A DNA stretch of 64,000 nt. It comes from UBA1672 sp050633285. GTDB lineage: Bacteria; Pseudomonadota; Alphaproteobacteria; Micavibrionales; Micavibrionaceae. The stretch lies in assembly GCA_050633285.1 (NCBI GenBank), contig JBOEGG010000001.1, forward strand, positions 703,650-767,649, written 5' to 3'. A program made the translations under genes and the position numbers. Shown in pieces: positions 16,825 through 25,963 of this stretch (its first letter is position 1; each line of letters begins with the position of its first letter). A model generated the notes under the pieces. That model saw only the letters and a list, made by a program, of their open reading frames with translations. It made no database searches and had not been told where the DNA came from.

Positions 16825-18147
16825 ATGACGGATTTATTTGAAGAAAATTCTTCTAAAGAAGATGAAAATAGGAATCAAAGCCGTCCTATGGCTGATTTGT
16901 TGCGTCCCAAGGCACTGGATGAGGTGGTCGGGCAGGCTCATTTATTGGCAAATGATGGTGCACTACGTCGTATGATAGAGGGCGGCGCACTTAGTTCATT
17001 GATTCTATGGGGCCCCCCGGGATGTGGAAAAACCACAATTGCCCGTATTTTGGCGCAGCATAGCGACCTACACTTTCAACAAATATCGGCCATTTTTTCA
17101 GGTGTTGCGGATTTGCGGAAAGTTTTTGAGGGTGCAAAAATTAGAAAACAAAACGGGCAGGGCACACTTCTATTCGTGGATGAAATACACCGTTTTAACA
17201 AGTCGCAACAAGATGCTTTCCTTCCTGTAATGGAGGATGGCACAATCACATTAATCGGTGCAACAACTGAAAACCCGTCTTTTGAACTGAACGCCGCTGT
17301 ATTAAGCCGTGCGCAAGTCTTTGTCCTGAAACGTTTGGATGATGAGGGCTTAGAGACGCTTTTAGAACGTGCGGAAGAACGAAAAGAGCATACCCTTCCT
17401 GTTGATGAGCAAGCACGTGAGCTTCTTAAAACGATGGCGGATGGTGATGGACGTTATCTTTTATCTATGGTGGAGCAGATATACGCGCAAGTACGTAAAA
17501 ATGAAGTCTTGAGCAGTGAAGCGTTACTTTCAATGTTACAACGCCGCGCACCACTCTATGATAAGGGGGATGATACACATTTTAACCTCATCAGCTCTTT
17601 TCACAAATCTCTGCGTGCCTCTGATGTCGATGCCGCACTATATTGGATGGCAAGGATGTTACAGGGGGGAGAAAATCCGGAATATATCTTGCGCCGTATG
17701 ACATGTGTTGCGTCTGAGGATGTTTCCATGGCTGATCCGCATGCTTTGCCATTGGTAATCGCAGCTTGGCAAGCATATGAGCGCCTTGGCCTGCCTGAGG
17801 GAGAGCTTGCAATGGCGCAAGCCTGTGTGTATTTAGCGACCGCCCCTAAATCCAACACAAGCTATATGGCGTTAAAAGCGGCAAAAGCCGCCGCCAGAGA
17901 AACGGCCTCATTGATGCCTCCCAAACATGCGATGAATGCCCCGACAAAATTGATGAAAGAGCAGGGGTATAATCTTGGCTATCAATATGATCATGATACG
18001 CCAGAGGGGTTCTCCGGGCAGAGTTACTTCCCGGATGATCTGCCACGTCGTAAATTTTATCAACCTGTCGAGCGCGGGTTTGAACGTGAAATTACAAAGC
18101 GTCTGGAATATTGGGATAAATTAAGAGAGCGTAAAGGGAGCGTTTAA
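16825..18147 (+). CDS. rarA: Replication-associated recombination protein A
   Basis: The 440-residue AAA+ ATPase acts at stalled replication forks (RarA/MgsA/WRNIP1 family). Motifs are LRPKALDEVVGQAHLL at the N-terminus, Walker A GPPGCGKTTIAR, Walker B LLFVDEIHRFNKSQQD, sensor GATTENPSFELN, and the C-terminal tetramerisation domain with GEDVSM-like VASEDVSMADP. A longer frame opens at GTG 16777, but the ATG at 16825 with TAAGG upstream matches the usual start of the family. It ends 4 bp inside the end of the convergent DMT gene. Confidence 0.95.
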   Translation: MTDLFEENSSKEDENRNQSRPMADLLRPKALDEVVGQAHLLANDGALRRMIEGGALSSLILWGPPGCGKTTIARILAQHSDLHFQQISAIFSGVADLRKVFEGAKIRKQNGQGTLLFVDEIHRFNKSQQDAFLPVMEDGTITLIGATTENPSFELNAAVLSRAQVFVLKRLDDEGLETLLERAEERKEHTLPVDEQARELLKTMADGDGRYLLSMVEQIYAQVRKNEVLSSEALLSMLQRRAPLYDKGDDTHFNLISSFHKSLRASDVDAALYWMARMLQGGENPEYILRRMTCVASEDVSMADPHALPLVIAAWQAYERLGLPEGELAMAQACVYLATAPKSNTSYMALKAAKAAARETASLMPPKHAMNAPTKLMKEQGYNLGYQYDHDTPEGFSGQSYFPDDLPRRKFYQPVERGFEREITKRLEYWDKLRERKGSV

Positions 18148-19007
18148 TCATTCTTACTAAGTGCAAGCATAATGCCACTGGCAATGATAATCATCGCTCC
18201 ACCAAGCATCCAGATATCCGGAACATCGTCAAATACGAAATATCCCAAGGTTAGGGCAATGACCATTTGAATATAGTGTATCGGCGCAACAGTTGAATAT
18301 GGCGCAATACGAAAACCATATGCAATGGCACTTAAACCCACCGTAACGCAAAATCCACCAAGTATAAAAAATAGCATATCGTGAAACGCAGGCAAGGTAA
18401 GTTGCGGTACAACAGTCGTACTTAATAATGCCACAACAATTAAACTAGGGTAAAAGGATAGGGAGTGAACACTCTCCTCATGATCCAATGGGCGTGCGAG
18501 CATACTTAAGACAATAATAAAAAACAGAGCGCCAAGCGCATATAACACTTCGATTTGAAGATCAGAAAATCCCGGACGAAATGCAACCAGAACGCCGCAA
18601 AACCCCAACGCAATAATCAGCCAGTTTTTCGCAGAAACCTTTTCTTTGTAAATCGGAATGGCGACAATACTAATGATGAAAGGCGCCATGAATAAGATCG
18701 TATAAAGCATCGCAAGCGGAATACCTTTGAGCGCACTGACAACAAATAATGCAATCCCAAATGCCGATAGCCCGCGCCCGATATGTATATGGAATTTCTT
18801 TGTTTGAATAGTTTTCTTAAACCCACCTAGCAATGGTGAGAATAAAAGTCCTAAAATCAGGGATATATAATATATCCAAAAAATAACAATAAGAACATCG
18901 TAACGCATACCAAGCCATTTCGCACAAGCATCAGCGCAGGCAAAAGAAACAAAACCGCAAAGCGCGAAGAAAATTCCTTTTTGTGTGTTATTTAAAGTGC
19001 TTAACAT
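18144..19007 (-). CDS. DMT-family (EamA) transporter
   Basis: The 287-residue protein has about ten hydrophobic helices in two EamA-like halves, with GFVSFACADACAKWLG in helix 1 and a second-half repeat ending in GGAMIIIASGIML. This drug/metabolite superfamily includes exporters of amino acids, polyamines and metabolites; the substrate cannot be told from sequence. It overlaps the end of rarA by 4 bp on the opposite strand. Confidence 0.9.
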   Translation of the reverse strand: MLSTLNNTQKGIFFALCGFVSFACADACAKWLGMRYDVLIVIFWIYYISLILGLLFSPLLGGFKKTIQTKKFHIHIGRGLSAFGIALFVVSALKGIPLAMLYTILFMAPFIISIVAIPIYKEKVSAKNWLIIALGFCGVLVAFRPGFSDLQIEVLYALGALFFIIVLSMLARPLDHEESVHSLSFYPSLIVVALLSTTVVPQLTLPAFHDMLFFILGGFCVTVGLSAIAYGFRIAPYSTVAPIHYIQMVIALTLGYFVFDDVPDIWMLGGAMIIIASGIMLALSKND

Positions 19008-19074
19008 GTGTGAGTGAATGTCCTAGTGTGGGTCGGTACTATTCCAAAGGTAAGTAGTATTCTATGAGGTTTAT

Positions 19075-19458
19075 ATGATTAGCACAATAGCAGTTATCGG
19101 AATTGGAGGCGCATTAGGCGCGCTAACACGCTATGGCGTTAATTTGGGTGCGGTGCATGTCTTGGGACATGGATTTCCTTGGGGAACATTGATTGTAAAT
19201 ATCCTCGGTTCTTTTTTAATGGGGATATTGATTGCAAAGTTCGCGCAAATGGGGCACATATCAGGCGAGCTCAGGCATTTATGCGCAACTGGTTTCTTAG
19301 GCGCGTTTACAACCTTCTCTACATTCTCTCTTGATTTCGTTACATTATGGGAGAGGGGAGAGTTTGTACAGGCGGGTGGTTATATGGCCGTATCCGTTGT
19401 GCTCTCTATTTTAGCACTATTTCTGGCTCTTTGGATTATGAGAGGATTAGCATCATGA
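19075..19458 (+). CDS. crcB: Fluoride channel
   Basis: The 127-residue four-helix protein of the CrcB/Fluc family forms dual-topology dimers that export fluoride. It shows GIGGALGALTRYG, WGTLIVNILGSFLMG with the pore Asn, and the TFSTFS motif in helix 3. GAGG lies upstream of the ATG. No fluoride riboswitch was recognised in the 67 bp before it. The stop overlaps the rluC start (ATGA), so the two are translationally coupled. Confidence 0.95.
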   Translation: MISTIAVIGIGGALGALTRYGVNLGAVHVLGHGFPWGTLIVNILGSFLMGILIAKFAQMGHISGELRHLCATGFLGAFTTFSTFSLDFVTLWERGEFVQAGGYMAVSVVLSILALFLALWIMRGLAS

Positions 19459-20465
19459 GCGTCTTACGCTTTATTACGGTAAAACAGGACGATGACGGGC
19501 AACGCCTTGATCGTTGGATTAAACGCTATGTGCCGGAAATGCCATACGTACTTGCACAAAAGCTCATGCGTAAGGGGCAAATCCGCGTTGATGGAAAACG
19601 CGTAAAACCTGAAACGCGTATTAATGGCGGGCAAGAGGTTAAGATACCTCCATTTGCTTCAGGTAATAGAGACAGATCAAATGATAGAAAGAAAATGACA
19701 GAAGAAGACATTCTGTTTATGCGCTCTCTTGTCATTTATGAAGATGAGGATGTCATCGCTTTGAACAAGCCCCCCGGGCTGGCAACACAAGGCGGCACGA
19801 ATACGAAACGCCATATTGATGGCCTTTTGGATGTGTTTAAGGACAAAGAGGGTGTGAAGCCGCGCCTTGTTCATCGCCTTGATAAAGATACCAGCGGTGT
19901 TTTGTTATTGGCACGAAGCGCAAAAGTTGCACGTGAATTGGGCTTTTCATTCAAAGGGCGCGATGTTCGTAAAATATACTGGGCTGTCGTCACCCCAACT
20001 CCCGAAGCATATGAAGGTACAATCAAAGCGCCATTGCTGAAATCCGAAGGTGATTATGAGAAAATGATCATTGATGAAGAAAACGGTAAGTTTGCACTAA
20101 CTGAGTATAGTGTCCTTGAAAATGCCGGACGCGAAGCTGCCTTTGTTGCTTTTTGGCCACGAACCGGACGGACACACCAAATTCGTGTTCATGCGGCGCA
20201 GGGCATGGGCTGTTCTATTCTGGGGGATGGAAAGTATAGAGCGTTTAAAGATGAAGAGAGCAAACGTATTGATGCCGACCTTGCCGGTATGGGCTTGGCA
20301 AAACGACTACACCTTCACGCGCGTCGCGTTATCCTACCTCACCCGATGAAGCGCGGACAAACATTGGACATCACCGCACCTCTTGCTGCAGATCTTGTAA
20401 AAAGTTGGAAAAGCTTTGGCTTTAATCATAAAAATAAAGAGGATCCGTTTGCCGAACTTGATTGA
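19455..20465 (+). CDS. rluC: 23S rRNA pseudouridine synthase, RluC/RluD type
   Basis: The open frame begins at 19347 inside crcB, but the ATG at 19455 with AGAGGA ahead gives a normal 336-residue protein. It has an N-terminal S4 RNA-binding domain (GQRLDRWIKRYVP, KLMRKGQIRVDGKRV) and the catalytic domain with HRLDKDTSGVLLLA, whose Asp is the nucleophile, plus GRTHQIRVH. Family members modify positions 955/2504/2580 (RluC) or 1911/1915/1917 (RluD); RluC is the closer fit in length and N-terminus but is not certain. Confidence 0.92.
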   Translation: MSVLRFITVKQDDDGQRLDRWIKRYVPEMPYVLAQKLMRKGQIRVDGKRVKPETRINGGQEVKIPPFASGNRDRSNDRKKMTEEDILFMRSLVIYEDEDVIALNKPPGLATQGGTNTKRHIDGLLDVFKDKEGVKPRLVHRLDKDTSGVLLLARSAKVARELGFSFKGRDVRKIYWAVVTPTPEAYEGTIKAPLLKSEGDYEKMIIDEENGKFALTEYSVLENAGREAAFVAFWPRTGRTHQIRVHAAQGMGCSILGDGKYRAFKDEESKRIDADLAGMGLAKRLHLHARRVILPHPMKRGQTLDITAPLAADLVKSWKSFGFNHKNKEDPFAELD

Positions 20466-20518
20466 TGTGATGTTGCCTTTATAATGCAAAAGAATAGCTG
20501 AATGAAAGAGAATAACCG

Positions 20519-22078
20519 ATGAGTGAAGAGTCATATTTGCTTGATAAAAAAGAAATAAACTGGGGAGGCCGGTTCTTAAAACTTACATTTTTTATTTCTG
20601 CATTCTTTCTTATTATGGCGATTGTGTTGTTTAATATGGGGGGAGCAAATGACTCTTTGAAAGGGCATGTTGAAGGCTATCTCAGTCAGAGTTTTGGTGG
20701 CCGTCCTGCCAAGGTTGGCACTCTTAGAAATATGAGCTTTTTCCCAAGAGTAGGTATTGATGTCGAAGATGTTAGCGTGTTAGCGCGTAACGAAGGCGGG
20801 TATCCTGTTATTCAAATGGGGCATGTTCAAGTATATATGCGGTTTTGGAACGTCGCAACGCGCAGGCCACGGTTTTCCAATCTTTATGTAGAGAACTTAA
20901 AAGTTTTAAAGGGGCTTCTTTTCCCAAGAGAGTTTGTAGTTGAAAAAATATATGTCGATCATGATATTGAAAACGGTACCGCAAAGCTAAGAGCTAATGG
21001 CCTGTTGGATATTCACCCTTGGACGGCACAAAGTGATATAGATGTGTATGGCGGAAAAGGGAAATACGAATATGCCTTATCCGGTAGATTTCCTGTTTCT
21101 GTAGATGTCGCAGATATACATTTTGATGCTGTGATCGTTAATCATGAAGATGATTATTTTAAGGTAGAGAATTTCACGCTTGCGAATGATGGTATATCCA
21201 TAAAGGGCGATATGGTTCTATTCGCTTTGGCACGGCATATGATGAAGGTTAAGGCCGATATAAAACTACCATCAGAAAATTCCGAATTAAGCGCAGAGCT
21301 GGTGTTAGATTTAACAAAACCAATAGCTCAATATTCCGGAAGTATATCTTCTAAAGAACTTAATATAAATGATGTTTCAGGTGAGTCTCAAATCCTGTCA
21401 TTGTTAAATAGGGTCTATGAAATTTTTGGATACGCAGACCTGTCACAAAGCGGGGATCTGTTCAAAGATGTTGTCCTTCATGGAGGGAAATCTCTGGACC
21501 TGACATTTGATTTGAAAAATGTTCAGATGTCGGATGAGCAGAAAAATGACTTACGCTTTATCATTAAGAAAGAAGGCGGAATGGTCAAATTGGGGCCGAT
21601 CGTAAATGATAAGATGCGCGTTCCTCCTATCTTCATGATTGCAGATAAGTATAAGGATGGAGCGTACGACCTTATCGTACAAGATGGAAAGTTTGATGCT
21701 ACTTTTGCGGCACGTTGGATGCCGTATCTTCCCATATCATTTATAAAGGCACAAAATCTTGATATAACATGCGCAACTGGACGTTTTACTGTTGGGCATA
21801 ATGCTTTGGCTTTTGACACGTTCGATATGAAGACATCCGCGGGGAATATATCTATATCCAATCAAGACGTTAAAGACGCGGCGTTGACCAATATTAATCT
21901 AAAGTATGGTCGTACTGTGAAAGAGAGTGTGAAAACAATCATACTTGATAAAAAATCCTACGACTTTGTACAGGCGAGCTTGCAACGTTCTACAGAACCT
22001 TCTGCATGTACACAATATGTAGAATTGGAAGAGCAAAAAGTACCCGCAATAGAAAAAGAACAACAGGCACAAGAATAA
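20519..22078 (+). CDS. AsmA-like membrane-anchored protein
   Basis: The 519-residue protein has an N-terminal cytoplasmic tail, one transmembrane helix at residues 22-43 (LKLTFFISAFFLIMAIVLF), and a long periplasmic beta-rich region. The start of that region (VEGYLSQSFGGRPAKVGTLRNMSFFPRVGIDVEDVSV) matches the AsmA N-terminal pattern. AsmA-like proteins form bridges or chaperones for lipid transport to the outer membrane. The stop overlaps the ATP12 gene start by one base. A specific cargo is unknown. Confidence 0.78.
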   Translation: MSEESYLLDKKEINWGGRFLKLTFFISAFFLIMAIVLFNMGGANDSLKGHVEGYLSQSFGGRPAKVGTLRNMSFFPRVGIDVEDVSVLARNEGGYPVIQMGHVQVYMRFWNVATRRPRFSNLYVENLKVLKGLLFPREFVVEKIYVDHDIENGTAKLRANGLLDIHPWTAQSDIDVYGGKGKYEYALSGRFPVSVDVADIHFDAVIVNHEDDYFKVENFTLANDGISIKGDMVLFALARHMMKVKADIKLPSENSELSAELVLDLTKPIAQYSGSISSKELNINDVSGESQILSLLNRVYEIFGYADLSQSGDLFKDVVLHGGKSLDLTFDLKNVQMSDEQKNDLRFIIKKEGGMVKLGPIVNDKMRVPPIFMIADKYKDGAYDLIVQDGKFDATFAARWMPYLPISFIKAQNLDITCATGRFTVGHNALAFDTFDMKTSAGNISISNQDVKDAALTNINLKYGRTVKESVKTIILDKKSYDFVQASLQRSTEPSACTQYVELEEQKVPAIEKEQQAQE

Positions 22079-22782
22079 TGAAACGTTTCTATAAAGTTGT
22101 ATCCACTGATAAGTGCGACGGCGGGTATTCGGTGTGCCTTGATGGGCGACCTGTAAAAACACAATCGAAGCAGATGCTATGTGCACCTAATGAGGGGATT
22201 GCATCTGCAATCATGGAAGAGTGGGCACAGCAGGAAGATGTAATCATTCCGGATACAATGCCCTTTACACAAATCTTAAGTACAAAGATTGACCGTGTGT
22301 CTGTAGAACGTGATGCTATTTTTTCAAACATGCTTAAATATTTGGATACTGACTTACTGTGCTATCAGGTATCGGAACCCGAAGAGCTTAGGCAACGTCA
22401 AGAAGATCAATGGCAGCCTTGGTTAAAGTGGTTTCAAACAACATTTGGTGAAGAGTTATTGATAACCACAAGTCTGAATGCCCTGCAACAACCTGAAAAG
22501 GCATATGATGCAGTAAAACAGTATATTAAGAATTTAGATGATGACCATTTTACAATTCTGCAAGTTGTCACAAATGTAAGTGGTTCTCTTGTACTTGCAC
22601 TGGCATTCCTTCATAAGGCAATAACATCGCAGAAAATGTTTGAGGCCTGCTATATAGAAGAGCTGTTTAAAGACACATTATATAATGCAGAAAAATACGG
22701 GCAGGACCCTATTTTAGAAAAGCAGCAAAAAGCAGCCATGCTTGATTTTGAAACATCAGAACATTATTTGAAACTCTTATAA
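22078..22782 (+). CDS. ATP12-family F1-ATPase assembly chaperone
   Basis: The 234-residue protein starts at the ATG in TAATG, coupled to the gene before. It matches the ATP12 (ATPAF2) family of mitochondria and alphaproteobacteria: KRFYKVVST near the start, YSVCLDGRPVKTQSKQML, EEWAQQEDVIIPDTMPFTQI, and the DLLCYQ element. ATP12 binds the F1 alpha subunit during ATP synthase assembly. It is a good indicator of an alphaproteobacterial genome. Confidence 0.93.
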   Translation: MKRFYKVVSTDKCDGGYSVCLDGRPVKTQSKQMLCAPNEGIASAIMEEWAQQEDVIIPDTMPFTQILSTKIDRVSVERDAIFSNMLKYLDTDLLCYQVSEPEELRQRQEDQWQPWLKWFQTTFGEELLITTSLNALQQPEKAYDAVKQYIKNLDDDHFTILQVVTNVSGSLVLALAFLHKAITSQKMFEACYIEELFKDTLYNAEKYGQDPILEKQQKAAMLDFETSEHYLKLL

Positions 22783-22801
22783 ATGTAAGTTGAGCTCATA
22801 A

Positions 22802-22838
22802 AAAAACGCCCCGATAATCATCGTAGGGCGTTTTTATT
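22802..22838. terminator. Bidirectional intrinsic terminator
   Basis: AAAAACGCCC pairs with GGGCGTTTTT, extended inside by CGAT/ATCG with a small bulge. A T run follows on each strand, so it can end both the ATP12 operon and the convergent minus-strand operon ending at 22859. Confidence 0.88.
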
Positions 22839-22858
22839 TAATATGTTTGTGGTTTTTT

Positions 22859-25291
22859 TTAAGCGTTCTTACGTGCACTTGCAAAGGCAAGGAATGAGAT
22901 AATAAGCAGCGCATAACAAGCACCACCGACAATTAATGTATTATCAATACCAAATGCAATGTTAAGAGCGATTGCAACTGAACTACCCAAAACACCGGTC
23001 GCCCCATTGATTCCCCAAAACCATGATGTCGCACGAGAGTCGAATTTCTCCGTCAAGCTTAAACCCGTTGGGAAACCAAACCCCATAAGGAAACCGGCAG
23101 GAATAAGCATGATCACACTAATCATGACGCGTGTGAAAATATCAACTTCGGCATAATGGTAAAACACATCTTTCAATATAAAGGATAATATAATGGCATA
23201 TGCACACGTAACCATCGCCCATCCAATTTGCTTTGGCATTGTATTAAGAGGTAATTTCTCGGATACAAGACTTCCCAGACCTGCCGAGATAATTAAACTA
23301 AAGAGCACAACACTCAATCCGTAAATAGGATGTCCTAGGAACACGCCTAAGGCCTGCAACAGAGAAATCTCTATAAACATAAAGCCAGCACCTATAAGCA
23401 TGAAATAGAGCGTTCCTGCCTTGATAAAGGTGCTTCCCTTATCCTCTACGGTTTTTGCCATTGGCACAATGATGACAAGCGCAACAACGATAGCAGAAAA
23501 TAGAATAATCAAATAAAGATTAAAGGTCGCCTTTGCTTGTCCCTTTGAAACATGGGAACCCCAATGAGAAGGGAGAAGGGCCATTTTTGCAACTTCAATC
23601 GGCTTGGACAGACGAGCCTGATTAAAGAAAAATGGCCGCATGTCTGTAGAGGGAGAAACATCAAAGAATTGTCTCGATGCAATCTCCTCCAATTCCAATG
23701 TATTTTTTGCAACTATTAGCTCGCTTAGGATCCCATTCTCAGGTGCTTTTTCACCAGGCATTAGAATAATTGAATATTCTTTTTCATGTGCCGTTTTTTG
23801 TATGGCATTCAACTGTTCTTCAGTGAATGGTGATTTCGATACAATAATGGTGGCAATTGCAGAAGATTTTGCCAGAACGATATGTTCTCTTGCATTTTCG
23901 ATCCCTTGATTATAAAGGGCAGCCATCGCAACGGATAATGTTCTTCCTGTATCGTCAATTTCATTAGAAGACCAACGACTAACCGTGAAAACACCATGAT
24001 CGCTAAGGTCATTCATAAAGATTGTCCATGCTTCTACAGTATATAAACCATTTTCAGACAGGGCGAATGCACCTGCGCCTGTTGATGCCCATGTATCAAT
24101 GAGACTCATTTGGATTAGGTCAACTTTTTCGGTATTGTTCCTGAACCAGCTTCGTGCCTCTTCATTTTCAATGGTAACACCGGGTTGTTTATAAAGGTTC
24201 GAATAGTCCCTGTATTCTGGATGATCTTTCAATAGTTTGATCTGTACTGGGTTAACATCAAGAGCCGTTACCTTTTCAACGCCGAAATATTTTGCAGACA
24301 TAAGGTCACGTCCGCCACCAACACCAATAATGGCTGCTGCGTTAACATTAGGCAGGGAGTATGCCAAATTAATAACATCATATTCCAGATATGAGTGCTT
24401 GGAAAAATCACCATCAAATTTCGTAATCGGTGTACCTGCATCGCCATCAATAATGAGAACTTTTGCCGTTGCTTTGAGCTCTTCTGGCAAAACTGGAGAT
24501 GGTCCCCAGACAAAAGGCGCTCTATCTACTTCTTCTATTCCAACAGTAACCCGGGAAATTGAGTTCCATTCCGAATAGTCAATTTTAGACATAGGAAGAA
24601 ACTGTCCTTTTGTCCATATAGGGTAGAATATTGCAGACTTTGCAGTAAGGTTTATAGTCCCAAGTGCGAGGGTACAAATAATTCCCGGAATAATTATTTT
24701 TCTTAATTTTGCTTTGTCTTTGTCATGCTCCTTATCATCAATAGGAAATGCTAGAGCAGAAAGGAACGCTAATGCCGCAAGAAAGAAAATTGCAGAAGGT
24801 GTATCAATAGTCTCCATTAATATTAACGCGCCAATACACCCTAAACCAGCACCAAGGAGGTCAATACCATAGGTTTTTCCAACAGGGAAAGGGGTTCGGG
24901 TCAGGCAAATAGTAATTACGATACCTGCATGATAATAAGCCATACTCGTCGCAATCGCGGCAAAAGGCAGGCGGGTTAATGTCTCTGACATTTCCTCTGA
25001 TACAATCGGAACATAAAGCTGCACAATTAGTCCAATTAAAATGAATATACCAAACCAGACACAATTTTTCCGCGCTATTAAACCGTAATTTTTGCGCTGT
25101 TCTTCCTCCGAAGATTTATAGACTTTAAGTGCGCCAAGTGTCAGTCCGAACATCGCAATACTGATGACCAAAAATGATAAATGATACCATGTTGTAACTG
25201 ACAGGATGCGTGATTGTAGTATCTGTAAGGCCATAACCAACCCAGATACAAGGAATACCCCTGTATAAAAGGATAGAGCTTTATTTTTCAT
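22859..25291 (-). CDS. Spermidine synthase-like membrane fusion protein
   Basis: The 810-residue protein has an N-terminal block of about eight transmembrane helices (residues 1-245), a soluble spermidine-synthase-like Rossmann domain (about 260-490; IIGVGGGRDLMSAKYFG, then VTALDVNPVQIKLL and LSENGLYTVEAW), and a C-terminal block of about seven helices (595-805) that resembles an MFS half. Such fusions are widespread but mostly uncharacterised. The canonical putrescine-binding Asp region reads SLIDTWASTGAGAF, so classical aminopropyl transfer is doubtful. It is the last gene of the minus-strand run. Confidence 0.82.
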   Translation of the reverse strand: MKNKALSFYTGVFLVSGLVMALQILQSRILSVTTWYHLSFLVISIAMFGLTLGALKVYKSSEEEQRKNYGLIARKNCVWFGIFILIGLIVQLYVPIVSEEMSETLTRLPFAAIATSMAYYHAGIVITICLTRTPFPVGKTYGIDLLGAGLGCIGALILMETIDTPSAIFFLAALAFLSALAFPIDDKEHDKDKAKLRKIIIPGIICTLALGTINLTAKSAIFYPIWTKGQFLPMSKIDYSEWNSISRVTVGIEEVDRAPFVWGPSPVLPEELKATAKVLIIDGDAGTPITKFDGDFSKHSYLEYDVINLAYSLPNVNAAAIIGVGGGRDLMSAKYFGVEKVTALDVNPVQIKLLKDHPEYRDYSNLYKQPGVTIENEEARSWFRNNTEKVDLIQMSLIDTWASTGAGAFALSENGLYTVEAWTIFMNDLSDHGVFTVSRWSSNEIDDTGRTLSVAMAALYNQGIENAREHIVLAKSSAIATIIVSKSPFTEEQLNAIQKTAHEKEYSIILMPGEKAPENGILSELIVAKNTLELEEIASRQFFDVSPSTDMRPFFFNQARLSKPIEVAKMALLPSHWGSHVSKGQAKATFNLYLIILFSAIVVALVIIVPMAKTVEDKGSTFIKAGTLYFMLIGAGFMFIEISLLQALGVFLGHPIYGLSVVLFSLIISAGLGSLVSEKLPLNTMPKQIGWAMVTCAYAIILSFILKDVFYHYAEVDIFTRVMISVIMLIPAGFLMGFGFPTGLSLTEKFDSRATSWFWGINGATGVLGSSVAIALNIAFGIDNTLIVGGACYALLIISFLAFASARKNA

Positions 25292-25349
25292 ATTTTTGAA
25301 ATCCCAATTTCGCTTATTTAACTGTTTCTTACTTTATTATTTCTGCATG

Positions 25350-25961
25350 TTATAATTTTGAATCTGGGACAAGTTTATTTTGTACAACCAAGACCCACCC
25401 TCTTAAGCAGCGAAGAAGAAGATACACTAATGTCGGAGAAAAAGCAATAAGTGCGGAAATTATCAGATGCCTTTGATTATTAAGGAAAAAGTCCTTTTGG
25501 CATGGGGCGAAACCAGAGGCGAATTGTTGAAGGTCGCCATGCCTTGCAAGGTGTAAAAAGTGATTTTCAATATGCCTGATACAGGGGTGTAAAGGTATGT
25601 AATCCGCAAAAATAAGCAAGTAGGTGGCAGCCAAAAAAAACATAATAATCAAATAAAGATTTGCGCGCCAGAATGTACGAATTAAATAGGTCATATGATT
25701 ATCTGCAAGTGAGTCTTCTTCCGCGTTAGAACGAATAGAATAGATAATTGAGAGTGTACAGATACAGATCATAGTCGCAAAAATAGAGGCGACACTAATT
25801 GGGATGATAGCAGCCAGAAAGGATATGAAAAATACAACGTAAAGGATAAGGATCTTGCGTTTTTCCTTATCACTATCGGCAATAATGCTTTGTATATCTT
25901 CGATTTTTTGGTCTGGTTTGGAGCGCTGCATCACATTTTGTATTTTATTTTTAAAAAACAA
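25350..25961 (-). CDS. Small membrane protein, DUF4870-like
   Basis: The 203-residue protein has a cytoplasmic N-terminus of about 40 residues and four likely transmembrane segments (about 40-58, 60-76, 100-118, 165-183). The stretch NHMTYLIRTFWRANLYLII followed at the end by CLRGWVLV resembles the H-x6-RTFW and R-x3-GW pattern of small multi-pass membrane proteins of the DUF4870 group. The extramembrane loop has Cys and His residues (PCIRHIENHFLHLARH). The gene starts 2 bp after the mutL stop. The function is unknown. Confidence 0.6.
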   Translation of the reverse strand: MFFKNKIQNVMQRSKPDQKIEDIQSIIADSDKEKRKILILYVVFFISFLAAIIPISVASIFATMICICTLSIIYSIRSNAEEDSLADNHMTYLIRTFWRANLYLIIMFFLAATYLLIFADYIPLHPCIRHIENHFLHLARHGDLQQFASGFAPCQKDFFLNNQRHLIISALIAFSPTLVYLLLRCLRGWVLVVQNKLVPDSKL

Positions 25962-25963
25962 TA

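Noticed and set aside
19008..19074. Fluoride riboswitch before crcB
   Set aside because: The 67-bp gap is short and the conserved riboswitch core was not found.
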